Below are positions 27,617 to 36,734 of a stretch of DNA of 58,247 bases, piece after piece. The notes under the pieces are model-generated. The model saw only the letters and a list, made by a program, of their open reading frames with translations, had not been told where the DNA came from and searched no databases. Made by a program: the position numbers and the translations under genes. This DNA comes from Ectothiorhodospiraceae bacterium (GTDB lineage: Bacteria > Pseudomonadota > Gammaproteobacteria > Nitrococcales > Aquisalimonadaceae), in contig JAFIFU010000018.1 in NCBI GenBank assembly GCA_020831885.1, positions 1 through 58,247 of the forward strand. Reading direction: 5' to 3'. How positions within the stretch are numbered: the first letter of the stretch is position 1; every line of letters begins with the position of its first letter.

Positions 27617-29086
27617 ATGGACAGCGACAGCGCCGTTCCCACCGGACCGGGCCCGGCCGCGGGAGCCGACACGGATCCACAGACCATCGAGGCCATGCAA
27701 ACGGTGTTCAGCCGCCAGCGTGCCGCTTACGATTCCGACCCTTACCCGGACGCGGCGGCCCGCCGCCAGGACCTGGACCGCCTGCGCACGGCGCTTCTCC
27801 GGCACCGGGACGCGCTGGTGAGCGCCGTTGACCGGGATTTCGGCGGGCGCGCGCGGCAGGAGACCCTGACCGCGGACATCATTCCCTCCCTCAACAGCAT
27901 TCGCCACACCCGCCGGCACCTGAAACGCTGGATGCGCAGCCGGCGTCGCTGGCCGCACCCGCTGATGCAGCCGGCCGGCGCCCGCATCGAGTACCAGCCC
28001 CTGGGTGTGGTGGGCGTGATGGTGCCCTGGAACTACCCGGTATTCCTGTCCCTGGGGCCACTGGTCAGTGCCCTGGGGGCCGGCAACCGGGTCATGATCA
28101 AGCTCTCGGAATTCACCCCGGAAACCAACCAGGTTCTCCGCGCCCTGCTGGCGGATGCCTTCAACGAGGATCAGGTGGCAGTGGTACTGGGAGATGTGCC
28201 GGTCAGCCAGGCGTTTTCGGAATTGCCATTCGACCACCTGCTGTTCACCGGCTCCACCGATGTGGGCCGGAAGGTCATGGCCGCCGCTGCGCGAAATCTC
28301 ACCCCGCTCACGCTGGAACTCGGCGGCAAGTCACCGGCCATCGTTGACCGGGACGCGCCGATGGGCGCGTCGGTGGAACGCCTGTTATTCGGCAAACTGG
28401 TCAATGCGGGCCAGACCTGCATCGCACCGGACTACGTACTGTGCGTCGAGGACCGCGTGGAGGAACTGATTTCCGCCATTCAGAAGACCACCGCCCGCCT
28501 TTTCCCGGGCATGCGGAACAACCCGGACTACACCAGCATCATCAACAGTGCCCAGCACCGCCGCCTGCTAGCGCTGCTGGACGATGCGCGCCAGCGGGGC
28601 GCCCGGGTGCTGGAGATAAACCCCGCCGGCGAGAGCTTCGAGGGCAGCCGCAAGCTGCCGCTGCACCTGGTGCTGGACACGCCGGCGGATGCCCGGGTGC
28701 TGCAGGAGGAACTGTTCGGGCCGATTTTGCCCATCATCCCGGTTGCCGACCTGGATGCGGCGCTGGAGCGCATTGCTGCCGGGCCGCGCCCGCTGGCGCT
28801 GTACTATTTCGGCCAGGACCGGAAACGCCAGCAACAGGTGCTGCAACGCAGTCACTCCGGGGGCGTTTGCCTGAACGACACGCTGATGCACGTGGCCCAG
28901 GACGAGCTGCCCTTCGGCGGTGTGGGTGAGTCCGGCATGGGGCACTACCACGGCCACCACGGCTTTCTCACTTTTTCCAAGGAGAAAGCCGTGTTCTCCC
29001 GCGGGCGGATCAACAGTGCCCGCCTTATCTACCCCCCTTATGGCGGCCGGTTACAGCAGTTGATCCAGCGTCTGATGCTCAGGTAA
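27617..29086 (+). CDS. Aldehyde dehydrogenase, coniferyl-aldehyde dehydrogenase type
   Basis: NAD(P)-dependent oxidation of an aldehyde to the acid. The 489-residue ALDH has VVGVMVPWNYPVFLSLGP near residue 132, the catalytic Glu in LTLELGGKSPAIV and the catalytic Cys in NAGQTCIAPDYV, and lacks large gaps. The pattern with an early RRHLKRWMR region resembles the coniferyl-aldehyde dehydrogenase (CalB-like) subgroup. The actual substrate is likely a hydrophobic or fatty aldehyde. AGAGGA lies 7 bases before the ATG at 27617; a TTG two codons earlier is less likely. Confidence 0.88.
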   Translation: MDSDSAVPTGPGPAAGADTDPQTIEAMQTVFSRQRAAYDSDPYPDAAARRQDLDRLRTALLRHRDALVSAVDRDFGGRARQETLTADIIPSLNSIRHTRRHLKRWMRSRRRWPHPLMQPAGARIEYQPLGVVGVMVPWNYPVFLSLGPLVSALGAGNRVMIKLSEFTPETNQVLRALLADAFNEDQVAVVLGDVPVSQAFSELPFDHLLFTGSTDVGRKVMAAAARNLTPLTLELGGKSPAIVDRDAPMGASVERLLFGKLVNAGQTCIAPDYVLCVEDRVEELISAIQKTTARLFPGMRNNPDYTSIINSAQHRRLLALLDDARQRGARVLEINPAGESFEGSRKLPLHLVLDTPADARVLQEELFGPILPIIPVADLDAALERIAAGPRPLALYYFGQDRKRQQQVLQRSHSGGVCLNDTLMHVAQDELPFGGVGESGMGHYHGHHGFLTFSKEKAVFSRGRINSARLIYPPYGGRLQQLIQRLMLR

Positions 29087-29099
29087 TCGCCACCATGGG

Positions 29100-29639
29100 C
29101 TAAAAGCCCGACCCCGGTTGCTTGAGGAAATCCAGCTCTTCCGCCGTACTTTCGCGGCCGAGCACGGCATTGCGGTGCGGATAGCGCCCGAAGCGCTCTA
29201 TGATCGCCTTGTGCTTGCGCTCGAACTCCAGGTTGGTTTCCAGCCCGGGCTGCGCGAACAACTGCATGGCACGTCTGTGGATGCGCAGGGATTCGCTGTG
29301 CATATAGGGCATGTACAAGAACGCGCGACGCTGCGGGGGCAGTTCCCGGTCGGCGCCGGCGCGGATGGCTTCCTGCGCCAGCACCAGGGCCATGCCGTCC
29401 CAGACAAAGGCTTCCGGACGGTCGCGGTGGATGTTCCGGCTGAACTGATCCAGCACGATGATCTCGGCCAGCCGGCCCCGGGCGCTGTCCCGCCAGGTCC
29501 AGCACTCGCCGGCGGCGGCCTGCCGGTGCACATCACCGAAGCGCCGGCCGATCTCCCGGTCCAGTCCGGCATCCTTCGCGAACCACTGCTCTGGCGTCAA
29601 TTCCTGGAACCAGAACTCCAGTACGTCTTCCGCTGTCAT
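29100..29639 (-). CDS. DUF924 family protein
   Basis: A 179-residue TPR-like, DUF924-family cytoplasmic protein of unknown function. It begins MTAEDVLEFWFQELTPEQWF and contains the conserved EIIVLDQFSRNIHRDRPEAF and LYMPYMHSESL. The frame stays open for 184 more codons upstream, but GGGAGGAG lies 9 bases before the ATG at 29639 and family homology starts there. Its stop is only 14 bp from the convergent aldehyde dehydrogenase, with a small GGGC-TAAAA-GCCC hairpin over the stop codon. Confidence 0.9.
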   Translation of the reverse strand: MTAEDVLEFWFQELTPEQWFAKDAGLDREIGRRFGDVHRQAAAGECWTWRDSARGRLAEIIVLDQFSRNIHRDRPEAFVWDGMALVLAQEAIRAGADRELPPQRRAFLYMPYMHSESLRIHRRAMQLFAQPGLETNLEFERKHKAIIERFGRYPHRNAVLGRESTAEELDFLKQPGSGF

Positions 29640-29840
29640 CGGTGTACTCTCCTCCCGGCCGTCCACCGGCGCCCACCCGGCCAACGGGCGGACCACCAAC
29701 ACACACGTTGGTAAGCTACCATGACAACCGGCTGGGATGGGGTCCCATCCGGCCCCGCCACCGGGCAGGCAGCGAATACGGGGCCGCGGAATCACCACGA
29801 TGACAAACACGTTCTGACGCAACGTTCCGCAGGTATCGCT

Positions 29841-30527
29841 ATGGAAACGATCCAAGCCGACTGGGACATTCCCACCATCCCGCTGACCGGGGGGAGGGGC
29901 AGCTTTCCGGTGCGCCGCATTTTCTGTGTCGGCCGCAACTACGCCGCCCACACCCGGGAGATGGGACGCGACCCGGACCGGGAGTCGCCCTTTTTCTTCA
30001 CCAAGTTCGCCGACTCCGTGACCGCGAACGGCGCCACCATCGCCTACCCGCCGGAAACCACCGAGCTGCACTACGAGGCGGAGCTGGTCATGGCCATCGG
30101 TGACGCGGGCTCCCGCGTAACCGCCGCCAATGCCAGGGGGCTGATCTACGGTTACGCCGTGGGCCTGGACATGACCCGGCGGGACCTGCAACGGGTGGCC
30201 CGGGAGCTGGGCCGCCCCTGGGACACCGCGAAGAATTTCCCGGACTCAGCCCCCATGACCGCCATCCATCCGGCGGCGGAGGTGGGCCATCCCCGCACCG
30301 GCGCGATCTGGCTGGAGCTGGATGGCGACCGCAGACAGGAGGCGGACCTGGCCGACATGCTCTGGAGCTGCGATGAGATCGTCGCACACCTGTCGCGGCT
30401 CTACCGGCTGTTGCCGGGTGACCTGATCATGACCGGCACCCCGGCCGGCGTCGGCCCGGTGGCCCGGGGCCAGGAACTGCTGGCCCATGTGGATGGCCTG
30501 GAGAAACTGCGCGTGCGCATCGGCTGA
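29841..30527 (+). CDS. Fumarylacetoacetate hydrolase (FAH) family protein
   Basis: A 228-residue FAH-fold hydrolase/decarboxylase. The metal-binding Glu pair is in [13 protein letters not shown], and the family segments [39 protein letters not shown] and [11 protein letters not shown] are all present. Small members of this type include oxaloacetate decarboxylases and acylpyruvases. The frame is open 40 codons upstream, but homology begins near METIQADW at 29841. The ribosome site is weak. Precise substrate unknown. Confidence 0.88.
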   Translation: METIQADWDIPTIPLTGGRGSFPVRRIFCVGRNYAAHTREMGRDPDRESPFFFTKFADSVTANGATIAYPPETTELHYEAELVMAIGDAGSRVTAANARGLIYGYAVGLDMTRRDLQRVARELGRPWDTAKNFPDSAPMTAIHPAAEVGHPRTGAIWLELDGDRRQEADLADMLWSCDEIVAHLSRLYRLLPGDLIMTGTPAGVGPVARGQELLAHVDGLEKLRVRIG

Positions 30528-30631
30528 CACCGGGCCCGGCAACCGGATATCGCGGCAACCGCCCGCACTCACCGATGTGCTACCCTTTCGCTCCCACGAA
30601 TCCCAACCCCCCTGCCGGCAGGAGATCGATC

Positions 30632-31351
30632 ATGCGCCCCAGTGGCCGTCGCCCCGACGAAATGCGCCCCGTACGTCTGACCCGCCATTTCACCCGCCAT
30701 GCCGAAGGCTCGGTACTGGTGGAATTCGGCGACACCCGCGTGCTCTGTACCGCATCGGTGGACGAATCGGTACCGGGTTTCCTGCGGGGCAAAGGCCAGG
30801 GCTGGGTGACCGCCGAGTACGGCATGCTGCCCCGCTCCACCAATACCCGCATGGGCCGGGAGGCGGCCCGGGGCAAGCAGCAGGGTCGCACCATCGAGAT
30901 ACAGCGCCTGATCGGCCGCTCCCTGCGGGCCGTGGTGGACCTGAACGCCCTGGGGGAACGCAGCGTGGTGCTGGACTGTGATGTGCTGCAGGCCGATGGC
31001 GGGACCCGCACGGCGTCCATCACCGGTGCCTATGTGGCGCTGGCGGATGCGATGAACACGCTGGTCAGGCGACGCAAACTCCGGGCCAGCCCCCTGCACG
31101 GACAGGTGGCCTCGGTCTCCGTGGGCATCTACCGCGGGGAACCCGTGCTGGACCTGGATTACCCGGAGGACAGCGAAGCGGAAACCGACATGAACGTGGT
31201 GATGAACGATGCCGGCAACTTCATCGAGGTGCAGGGCACGGCGGAAGGACACGCGTTCCGTATGGAGGAACTCAATGCCATGCTGACGCTGGCCCACAAG
31301 GGCATCGGGGAACTGGTCGTCGCCCAGCAACAGGCATTGGCGGCGTCGTGA
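30632..31351 (+). CDS. rph: Ribonuclease PH
   Basis: Phosphorolytic 3'-to-5' exoribonuclease that trims tRNA 3' ends. The 239-residue protein has [13 protein letters not shown] at the N-terminus, [27 protein letters not shown] and the catalytic-site region [22 protein letters not shown] lies 7 bases before the ATG at 30632. It overlaps or abuts rdgB downstream; the rph-rdgB-hemW order is common in Gammaproteobacteria. Confidence 0.96.
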   Translation: MRPSGRRPDEMRPVRLTRHFTRHAEGSVLVEFGDTRVLCTASVDESVPGFLRGKGQGWVTAEYGMLPRSTNTRMGREAARGKQQGRTIEIQRLIGRSLRAVVDLNALGERSVVLDCDVLQADGGTRTASITGAYVALADAMNTLVRRRKLRASPLHGQVASVSVGIYRGEPVLDLDYPEDSEAETDMNVVMNDAGNFIEVQGTAEGHAFRMEELNAMLTLAHKGIGELVVAQQQALAAS

Positions 31352-31362
31352 CGGGGATACCG

Positions 31363-31965
31363 ATGAAACGCATCGTCTTCGCCAGCAACAACCCGGGCAA
31401 GGTCCGGGAAGTGGCGCGTCTGCTGAAGCCCACGGGACTGCAGGTGGTCCCCCAATCCGAGTACCTTGTGCCGGAGGCGGAGGAGACTGGGCTGAGCTTC
31501 GTGGAGAACGCGATCCTCAAGGCCCGCAACGCCTGCCAGCATACCGGACTGCCCGCCATCGCCGACGACTCCGGCCTGGAAGTGGACGCCCTGCAGGGCG
31601 AACCCGGCATCTACTCGGCCCGCTACGCAGGCCCGGACGCCAACGATGCGGACAACAACAGCCTGCTGCTCGGGGAACTGGCCGGCGTCCCTGAAGCCGA
31701 GCGCTCCGCCCGCTTCCAATGCGCCATGGTTTTCATGCGCCACGCGGAGGATCCGATGCCGCTGGTCTGCCAGGCGAGCTGGGAAGGGCGGATCCTGGAG
31801 TCCCCACGCGGCGACGGCGGCTTCGGCTACGATCCGCTGTTCTGGCTGTCCGATTCCGGTTGCACCGCCGCGGAACTGGATGCGGACACCAAGAACCGCC
31901 TCAGTCATCGCGGTCAGGCTTTGCGGGCGCTGGTGGCCGCCCTGCAGGAGCGGACCGGCCGCTGA
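31363..31965 (+). CDS. rdgB: XTP/dITP diphosphatase (Ham1 family)
   Basis: House-cleaning enzyme that hydrolyses non-canonical purine nucleotides. The 200-residue protein has the N-terminal SNNPGKVREV nucleotide motif, ADDSGLEVDAL and DGGFGYDPLF. A GTG overlapping the rph stop (31348) is possible, but the ATG at 31363 gives the standard N-terminus MKRIVFASNN. It lies 14 bp before hemW. Confidence 0.95.
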   Translation: MKRIVFASNNPGKVREVARLLKPTGLQVVPQSEYLVPEAEETGLSFVENAILKARNACQHTGLPAIADDSGLEVDALQGEPGIYSARYAGPDANDADNNSLLLGELAGVPEAERSARFQCAMVFMRHAEDPMPLVCQASWEGRILESPRGDGGFGYDPLFWLSDSGCTAAELDADTKNRLSHRGQALRALVAALQERTGR

Positions 31966-31979
31966 ACGGGATACACGTG

Positions 31980-33125
31980 ATGCATGCACCGCCGTTGTCC
32001 TTGTACGTCCACATCCCCTGGTGCGTGCGCAAGTGCCCCTACTGCGACTTCAATTCCCATGCGGCGCCTGCGCGGCTTCCGGTGGCCGATTATCTGGCGG
32101 CGCTGCGCGCCGATCTGGCTGGGGAACTGGCCAGCGCCCCGGGCCGACAGATCCAGACCGTGTTCATCGGCGGCGGCACGCCCAGCCTGTTCCCGCCGCA
32201 GGCCATTGCACAACTGCTGGAGGATCTCCGCCCGCATCTGCCCACGGCGGCCGAGATCACCCTGGAGGCCAACCCCGGCACGGTGGAGCAGGCGCGCTTC
32301 GCGGATTTCCGCCAGGCAGGCGTGAACCGACTTTCCATCGGCGTGCAGAGTTTCAACCCGCAGATGCTCCGGCGCCTGGGCCGCATCCATGGCCGGGATG
32401 AGGCCGTCCGCGCCGCCGAGGCCGCGGTGGCCGCCGGTTTCAGCAACTTCAACCTGGACTTGATGTTCGCCCTGCCGGAGCAGACCCTGGCGCAGATGCT
32501 GGATGACCTGCGCTACGCCGTCGCGCTGGACCCGCCGCACCTCTCCCATTACCAGCTCACGCTGGAGCCGAACACCGTGTTCTACAGCAAGCCGCCTGCC
32601 CTGCCGGACGACGACAGCGCCTGGGCCATGCAGCAGGCGGCCGGCGAGGTGCTGGCGGGGCACGGTTACAGTCACTACGAGGTGTCCGCCTGGGCTCGGC
32701 AGGGACGGGAATGCCGGCATAACCGCAACTACTGGCTGTTCGGTGACTATCTGGCCATCGGCGCCGGGGCCCACGGTAAGCTCACCAACCCCGTCGACGG
32801 CTCGGTCCGCCGCTACCGCAAGGCGAAGGTGCCGGCCCTCTACATGGGGCAGGTACGGGCGGGCACGCCGAATGTGGAGGAACGACGGCTCCATCGGGAT
32901 GACCTGGTTCTGGAGTTCATGATGAACGCCTTGCGCCTCAGCGACGGCTTTACCATTCCCATGTTCGAACAGCGGACCGGGCTGCCGTTCAAAGCCGCCG
33001 AACCGGGACTGGGCACGGCTCTGGAGCACGGCTGGGTGGAACAGCACGGTGAGCGGATCCGGACCACGGCCCAGGGGCGTTGTTTCCTGAACGCCGTGCT
33101 GGAGCTGTTCCTCCCGGAAGGGTGA
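31980..33125 (+). CDS. hemW: Radical SAM heme chaperone HemW
   Basis: Heme-binding radical SAM protein, formerly called an oxygen-independent coproporphyrinogen oxidase-like protein; it is thought to deliver heme to respiratory enzymes. The 381-residue protein has the CxxxCxxC motif (Cys15, Cys19, Cys22: WCVRKCPYC) followed by DF, the GGGTPS SAM motif and the HemN C-terminal domain. It lacks the extra N-terminal region of true HemN. The upstream open frame is an rdgB shadow; the ATG at 31980 gives the family start MHAPPLSLYVHIPWC. Confidence 0.95.
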   Translation: MHAPPLSLYVHIPWCVRKCPYCDFNSHAAPARLPVADYLAALRADLAGELASAPGRQIQTVFIGGGTPSLFPPQAIAQLLEDLRPHLPTAAEITLEANPGTVEQARFADFRQAGVNRLSIGVQSFNPQMLRRLGRIHGRDEAVRAAEAAVAAGFSNFNLDLMFALPEQTLAQMLDDLRYAVALDPPHLSHYQLTLEPNTVFYSKPPALPDDDSAWAMQQAAGEVLAGHGYSHYEVSAWARQGRECRHNRNYWLFGDYLAIGAGAHGKLTNPVDGSVRRYRKAKVPALYMGQVRAGTPNVEERRLHRDDLVLEFMMNALRLSDGFTIPMFEQRTGLPFKAAEPGLGTALEHGWVEQHGERIRTTAQGRCFLNAVLELFLPEG

Positions 33126-33153
33126 ACGCCCTCACGACCTTTCGGAGTGCGAC

Positions 33154-33342
33154 ATGCTGGAAGCGATTACCGTCCACTGCCCTTATTGCGGCGAAACCTT
33201 CGACACGGCGGTGGACTGCTCCGCCGGCTCGCAGCGGTACGTGGAGGACTGCCAGGTCTGCTGCCAGCCCATCGAGTACCTCGTTGAGGTGGACCTGGAC
33301 GGCACACTGAGCCGGGTCGACTTTCTGCGGGATGACGATTGA
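33154..33342 (+). CDS. CPXCG-motif cysteine-rich small protein
   Basis: A 62-residue acidic protein with CPYCG (residues 9-13) and CxxCCxPIE (Cys33, Cys36, Cys37), the pattern of the CPXCG zinc-ribbon-like family of unknown function. It probably binds zinc. TTTCGGAG lies 9 bases upstream of the ATG. Its stop overlaps a possible TTG start of the next ORF by 4 bp, so it is likely co-transcribed with the AAA ATPase and with hemW upstream. Confidence 0.88.
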   Translation: MLEAITVHCPYCGETFDTAVDCSAGSQRYVEDCQVCCQPIEYLVEVDLDGTLSRVDFLRDDD

Positions 33343-33404
33343 GCAGCGCCGGCGGAAACCGGTATAAGGTGAACGACAGCAGGGTCAGGGAAGCGAGAAC
33401 GGCA

Positions 33405-34883
33405 ATGGCCACCGACGACGGACACGACCTGGAGTTGCTCCTGCGCTCCAATATCCCGCTTATCGCCGTGGAAACCCAGGAGGAGCAGCGGGTCCGGGAC
33501 ATGCTTCTCCGGATGATGCCCCGCCTCGGCCAGAGCCTGTTCCAGTGGAGCATCACGGACGGCCTGCGGCGGCTGGACCTGGAAGGCCCGCCCTTCCAGG
33601 GCACCGATGATCCCGCCGCCTTTCTGCGCCATGTCCGGGACGCCGGGCAGCCGGGGATCTATCTGCTCGCCGATTTCCACCCCTATCTGAGCGATCCGGT
33701 CAACGTGCGCCTGATGAAGGAGATCGCCCAGGCCTACGGGCGACAGCCACGGACACTGGCCCTGGTCAGTCACCGCTTCGAGCACCCGCCGGAACTGCGC
33801 AAGTTCTTCGCACGCTACGAGCCCTCGCTGCCCGGCCGCGATGACCTGTACCGCATTGTCAACGAGGAAGCGGTGAAATGGGCGCAGCAGAACGGCGGCC
33901 AGCGCGTACGCACCGACCGTGCCTCGCTGGACCGTCTGGTGCAGAACCTGACCGGGCTCACCGCCTGGGACGCCCGGCGCCTGGCGTGGAACGCCATCCG
34001 GCGTGACGGCGCGATCACGGAATCCGATCTGCCGGACGTCATGGCCGCCAAGCACCGGCTGCTGGACAACGGCGGCGCCCTGAGCTTCACCTATGACACC
34101 GCCCAGTTCTCCGATGTGGGCGGGCTGAACCGGCTGAAGCGCTGGCTGGAACGCCGCCGCCAGGCCTTTCTGGAGCCGGATCCGCAACTGGACCCGCCCA
34201 AGGGCATGCTGCTGGTGGGCGTGCAGGGCGGCGGCAAAAGCCTGGCCGCCAAGGCCGTGGCCGGCCTGTGGGGCGTCCCCCTGCTGGGCCTGGACATGGG
34301 CACGCTTTACAACAAGTATTATGGGGAGAGCGAGCGCAACCTGCGGGAGGCACTGCGGACCGCGGAAGTCATGGCCCCCTGCGTGCTGTGGATCGACGAA
34401 ATCGAGAAAGCGGTGTCCCAGTCGGACAACGATGGCGGCGTCTCCCAGCGCATGCTGGGCACCGTGCTCACCTGGATGGCCGAGAACCGCAAGCAGGTGT
34501 TCATCGTCGCCACCGCCAATGCCATCGACCGCCTGCCGCCGGAGCTGATCCGGAAGGGACGACTGGACGAGATCTTCTTCGTGGACCTGCCTTCGGACGC
34601 CGTGCGGCGGGAGATCTTCGCCATCCACCTGGGCAAACGCGATCTGCAACCGGAACAGTTCGACCTGCCCGGACTGGCCGCCGCCAGCGGGGGCTTCTCC
34701 GGCGCCGAGATCGAACAGGCTGTCGTGGCGGCGCTGTACCTGGCCCGGGAACGGGACGAGCCGGTGAACACCGAGCACGTGCTCACGGAAATCCGCGAAA
34801 CCCGGCCCCTCAGCACGGTGATGCGGGAACAACTGGACCGGCTGCGGGGCTGGGCCCGGGACAGAACCGTACCGGCGGACTGA
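33405..34883 (+). CDS. AAA+ ATPase, Ycf46-like
   Basis: A 492-residue AAA ATPase. The first 200 residues form an N-terminal domain found in Ycf46-type proteins (LLLRSNIPLIAVETQEE, then LVSHRF). The AAA module has Walker A GVQGGGKSLAAK, where the usual PPGTGK Pro-Gly is replaced by Val-Gln-Gly, Walker B CVLWIDEIEKA, sensor-1 VATAN and the Arg-finger region ELIRKGRLDEIFF. Ycf46 is studied in cyanobacteria, where it affects inorganic carbon uptake; its role in proteobacteria is not established. The TTG frame opens at 33339, but the ATG at 33405 fits the family start. Confidence 0.85.
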   Translation: MATDDGHDLELLLRSNIPLIAVETQEEQRVRDMLLRMMPRLGQSLFQWSITDGLRRLDLEGPPFQGTDDPAAFLRHVRDAGQPGIYLLADFHPYLSDPVNVRLMKEIAQAYGRQPRTLALVSHRFEHPPELRKFFARYEPSLPGRDDLYRIVNEEAVKWAQQNGGQRVRTDRASLDRLVQNLTGLTAWDARRLAWNAIRRDGAITESDLPDVMAAKHRLLDNGGALSFTYDTAQFSDVGGLNRLKRWLERRRQAFLEPDPQLDPPKGMLLVGVQGGGKSLAAKAVAGLWGVPLLGLDMGTLYNKYYGESERNLREALRTAEVMAPCVLWIDEIEKAVSQSDNDGGVSQRMLGTVLTWMAENRKQVFIVATANAIDRLPPELIRKGRLDEIFFVDLPSDAVRREIFAIHLGKRDLQPEQFDLPGLAAASGGFSGAEIEQAVVAALYLARERDEPVNTEHVLTEIRETRPLSTVMREQLDRLRGWARDRTVPAD

Positions 34884-34937
34884 CCCGCAGGGAGATCGGA
34901 TCCGCGGACGCAGCGCAGCGGAGAACACCCACCGAAT

Positions 34938-34978
34938 CCGAGGACGGTGTCGGGAGGGATGGGGCCGGACTGTCGGCG
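34938..34978 (+). repeat. Intergenic repeat, copy 2
   Basis: It matches the repeat at 18470-18508 over about 39 of 41 positions allowing two small indels (CCGAGGACGGTGTCGG ... CCGGACTGTCGGCG). It lies in the 267-bp gap between the AAA ATPase and cysQ. Confidence 0.6.
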
Positions 34979-34996
34979 AGAGGGATCTCGCCGACA
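34971..34996. repeat. 11-bp inverted repeat (hairpin) in the AAA-cysQ gap
   Basis: TGTCGGCGAGA-[GGGA]-TCTCGCCGACA is a perfect stem that begins inside repeat copy 2. There is no T tract after it. It could be a terminator lacking U's or a palindromic repeat unit. The remainder of the gap (34997-35150) shows no gene. Confidence 0.6.
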
Positions 34997-35150
34997 AGCC
35001 TACAGGGATGTATTCACGGCGTGTCCGGGCCAGATTCCCCCGGTGGCGGCCGGTTCGAAGCCACTCGTGGTCAATGCCGGAAACTGTCCGAACCAACGCA
35101 TGTACATAGCGCCGTCCAGGCGACCCACCGATGTCATAGGATTTGGAAGC

Positions 35151-35918
<768 letters not shown>

Positions 35919-35933
35919 TGCGGCGGCCCATGC

Positions 35934-36734
35934 TCAGGCGCCGCTCTGGAGCGGCTCCCGCGCCTTGACCGCGTGGCCCACCAGGGCCCGGAACAAGGCC
36001 TGCTGCTCGTCCCGCTGGGGCAGGTACTCCGGATGCCATTGCACGCCGAACACACAGGGGTGTTCGGCGTGTTCCACGGCCTGGATCACCCTGTTGTCTT
36101 CCCAGGCCACCACCTGAAGACCACGACCGGGTTCCCGGATTGCCTGGCGGTGCAGGGAGTTGACCTGGCAACTGTCCTTGCCCAGCAGCCTGGCCAGGCG
36201 GCTGCCGCCGTCCAGGTGGATGGTCTTCTGCGGCCAGATGGTCCACAGGCTGGGGGTTTCCTCGTAGTAGTCCGAGAGATCCTGATGCAGGCTGCCGCCG
36301 CAGACTACGCTCAGCAGTTGGGCGCCGCGGCAAATGCCCAGAATGGGCATATCCCTCTCCAGCGCCTGCAGCAGCAGCCGGGTTTCCAGCGCGTCCCGGG
36401 CCGGGTCGCCGCGGATCATCTGTTTCGTGGCCAGGCCGCGGCGCAGCAGCCAGATCAGCGGGAACAGCGCCAGGGTGAGCAGAAACCGGGGCAGGCCGGG
36501 GCTGCGCCGGCGCAGCTCGCGCAACTGGGGCGAGGCCGGCGGTTCGCCGTAGAGGGCCGGGTCCACATCCGCCCCGCCGCCGATGATCAGACCGTCCAGG
36601 GTGTCGATGTCCCGGGGGCGGCTCGGCGTGACGTGCACGGGTTGACCGCCCGCCCGGCGGATCGCCAGCCAGCAGAACACCCAGGCGGCCAGGCCGCCCC
36701 GGTCCGGGCCGGTGACTCCGATCCGCGGCCTCAT
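35934..36734 (-). CDS. Class I glutamine amidotransferase, gamma-glutamyl-GABA hydrolase (PuuD) type, with hydrophobic insert
   Basis: A 266-residue peptidase C26-like protein. The nucleophile is Cys135 in ILGICRGAQLL and the His/Glu pair is His234/Glu236 in GVQWHPEY. Compared with PuuD-type enzymes it has an extra segment (about residues 65-108) with an 18-20-residue hydrophobic run (81-101, PRFLLTLALFPLIWLLRRG) flanked by basic residues, which may anchor it to the membrane. The start overlaps the stop of the upstream amidoligase (ATGA), so the two are coupled. The amidoligase pairing suggests that it cuts or transfers a gamma-glutamyl-type amide made by its partner. Confidence 0.85.
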   Translation of the reverse strand: MRPRIGVTGPDRGGLAAWVFCWLAIRRAGGQPVHVTPSRPRDIDTLDGLIIGGGADVDPALYGEPPASPQLRELRRRSPGLPRFLLTLALFPLIWLLRRGLATKQMIRGDPARDALETRLLLQALERDMPILGICRGAQLLSVVCGGSLHQDLSDYYEETPSLWTIWPQKTIHLDGGSRLARLLGKDSCQVNSLHRQAIREPGRGLQVVAWEDNRVIQAVEHAEHPCVFGVQWHPEYLPQRDEQQALFRALVGHAVKAREPLQSGA

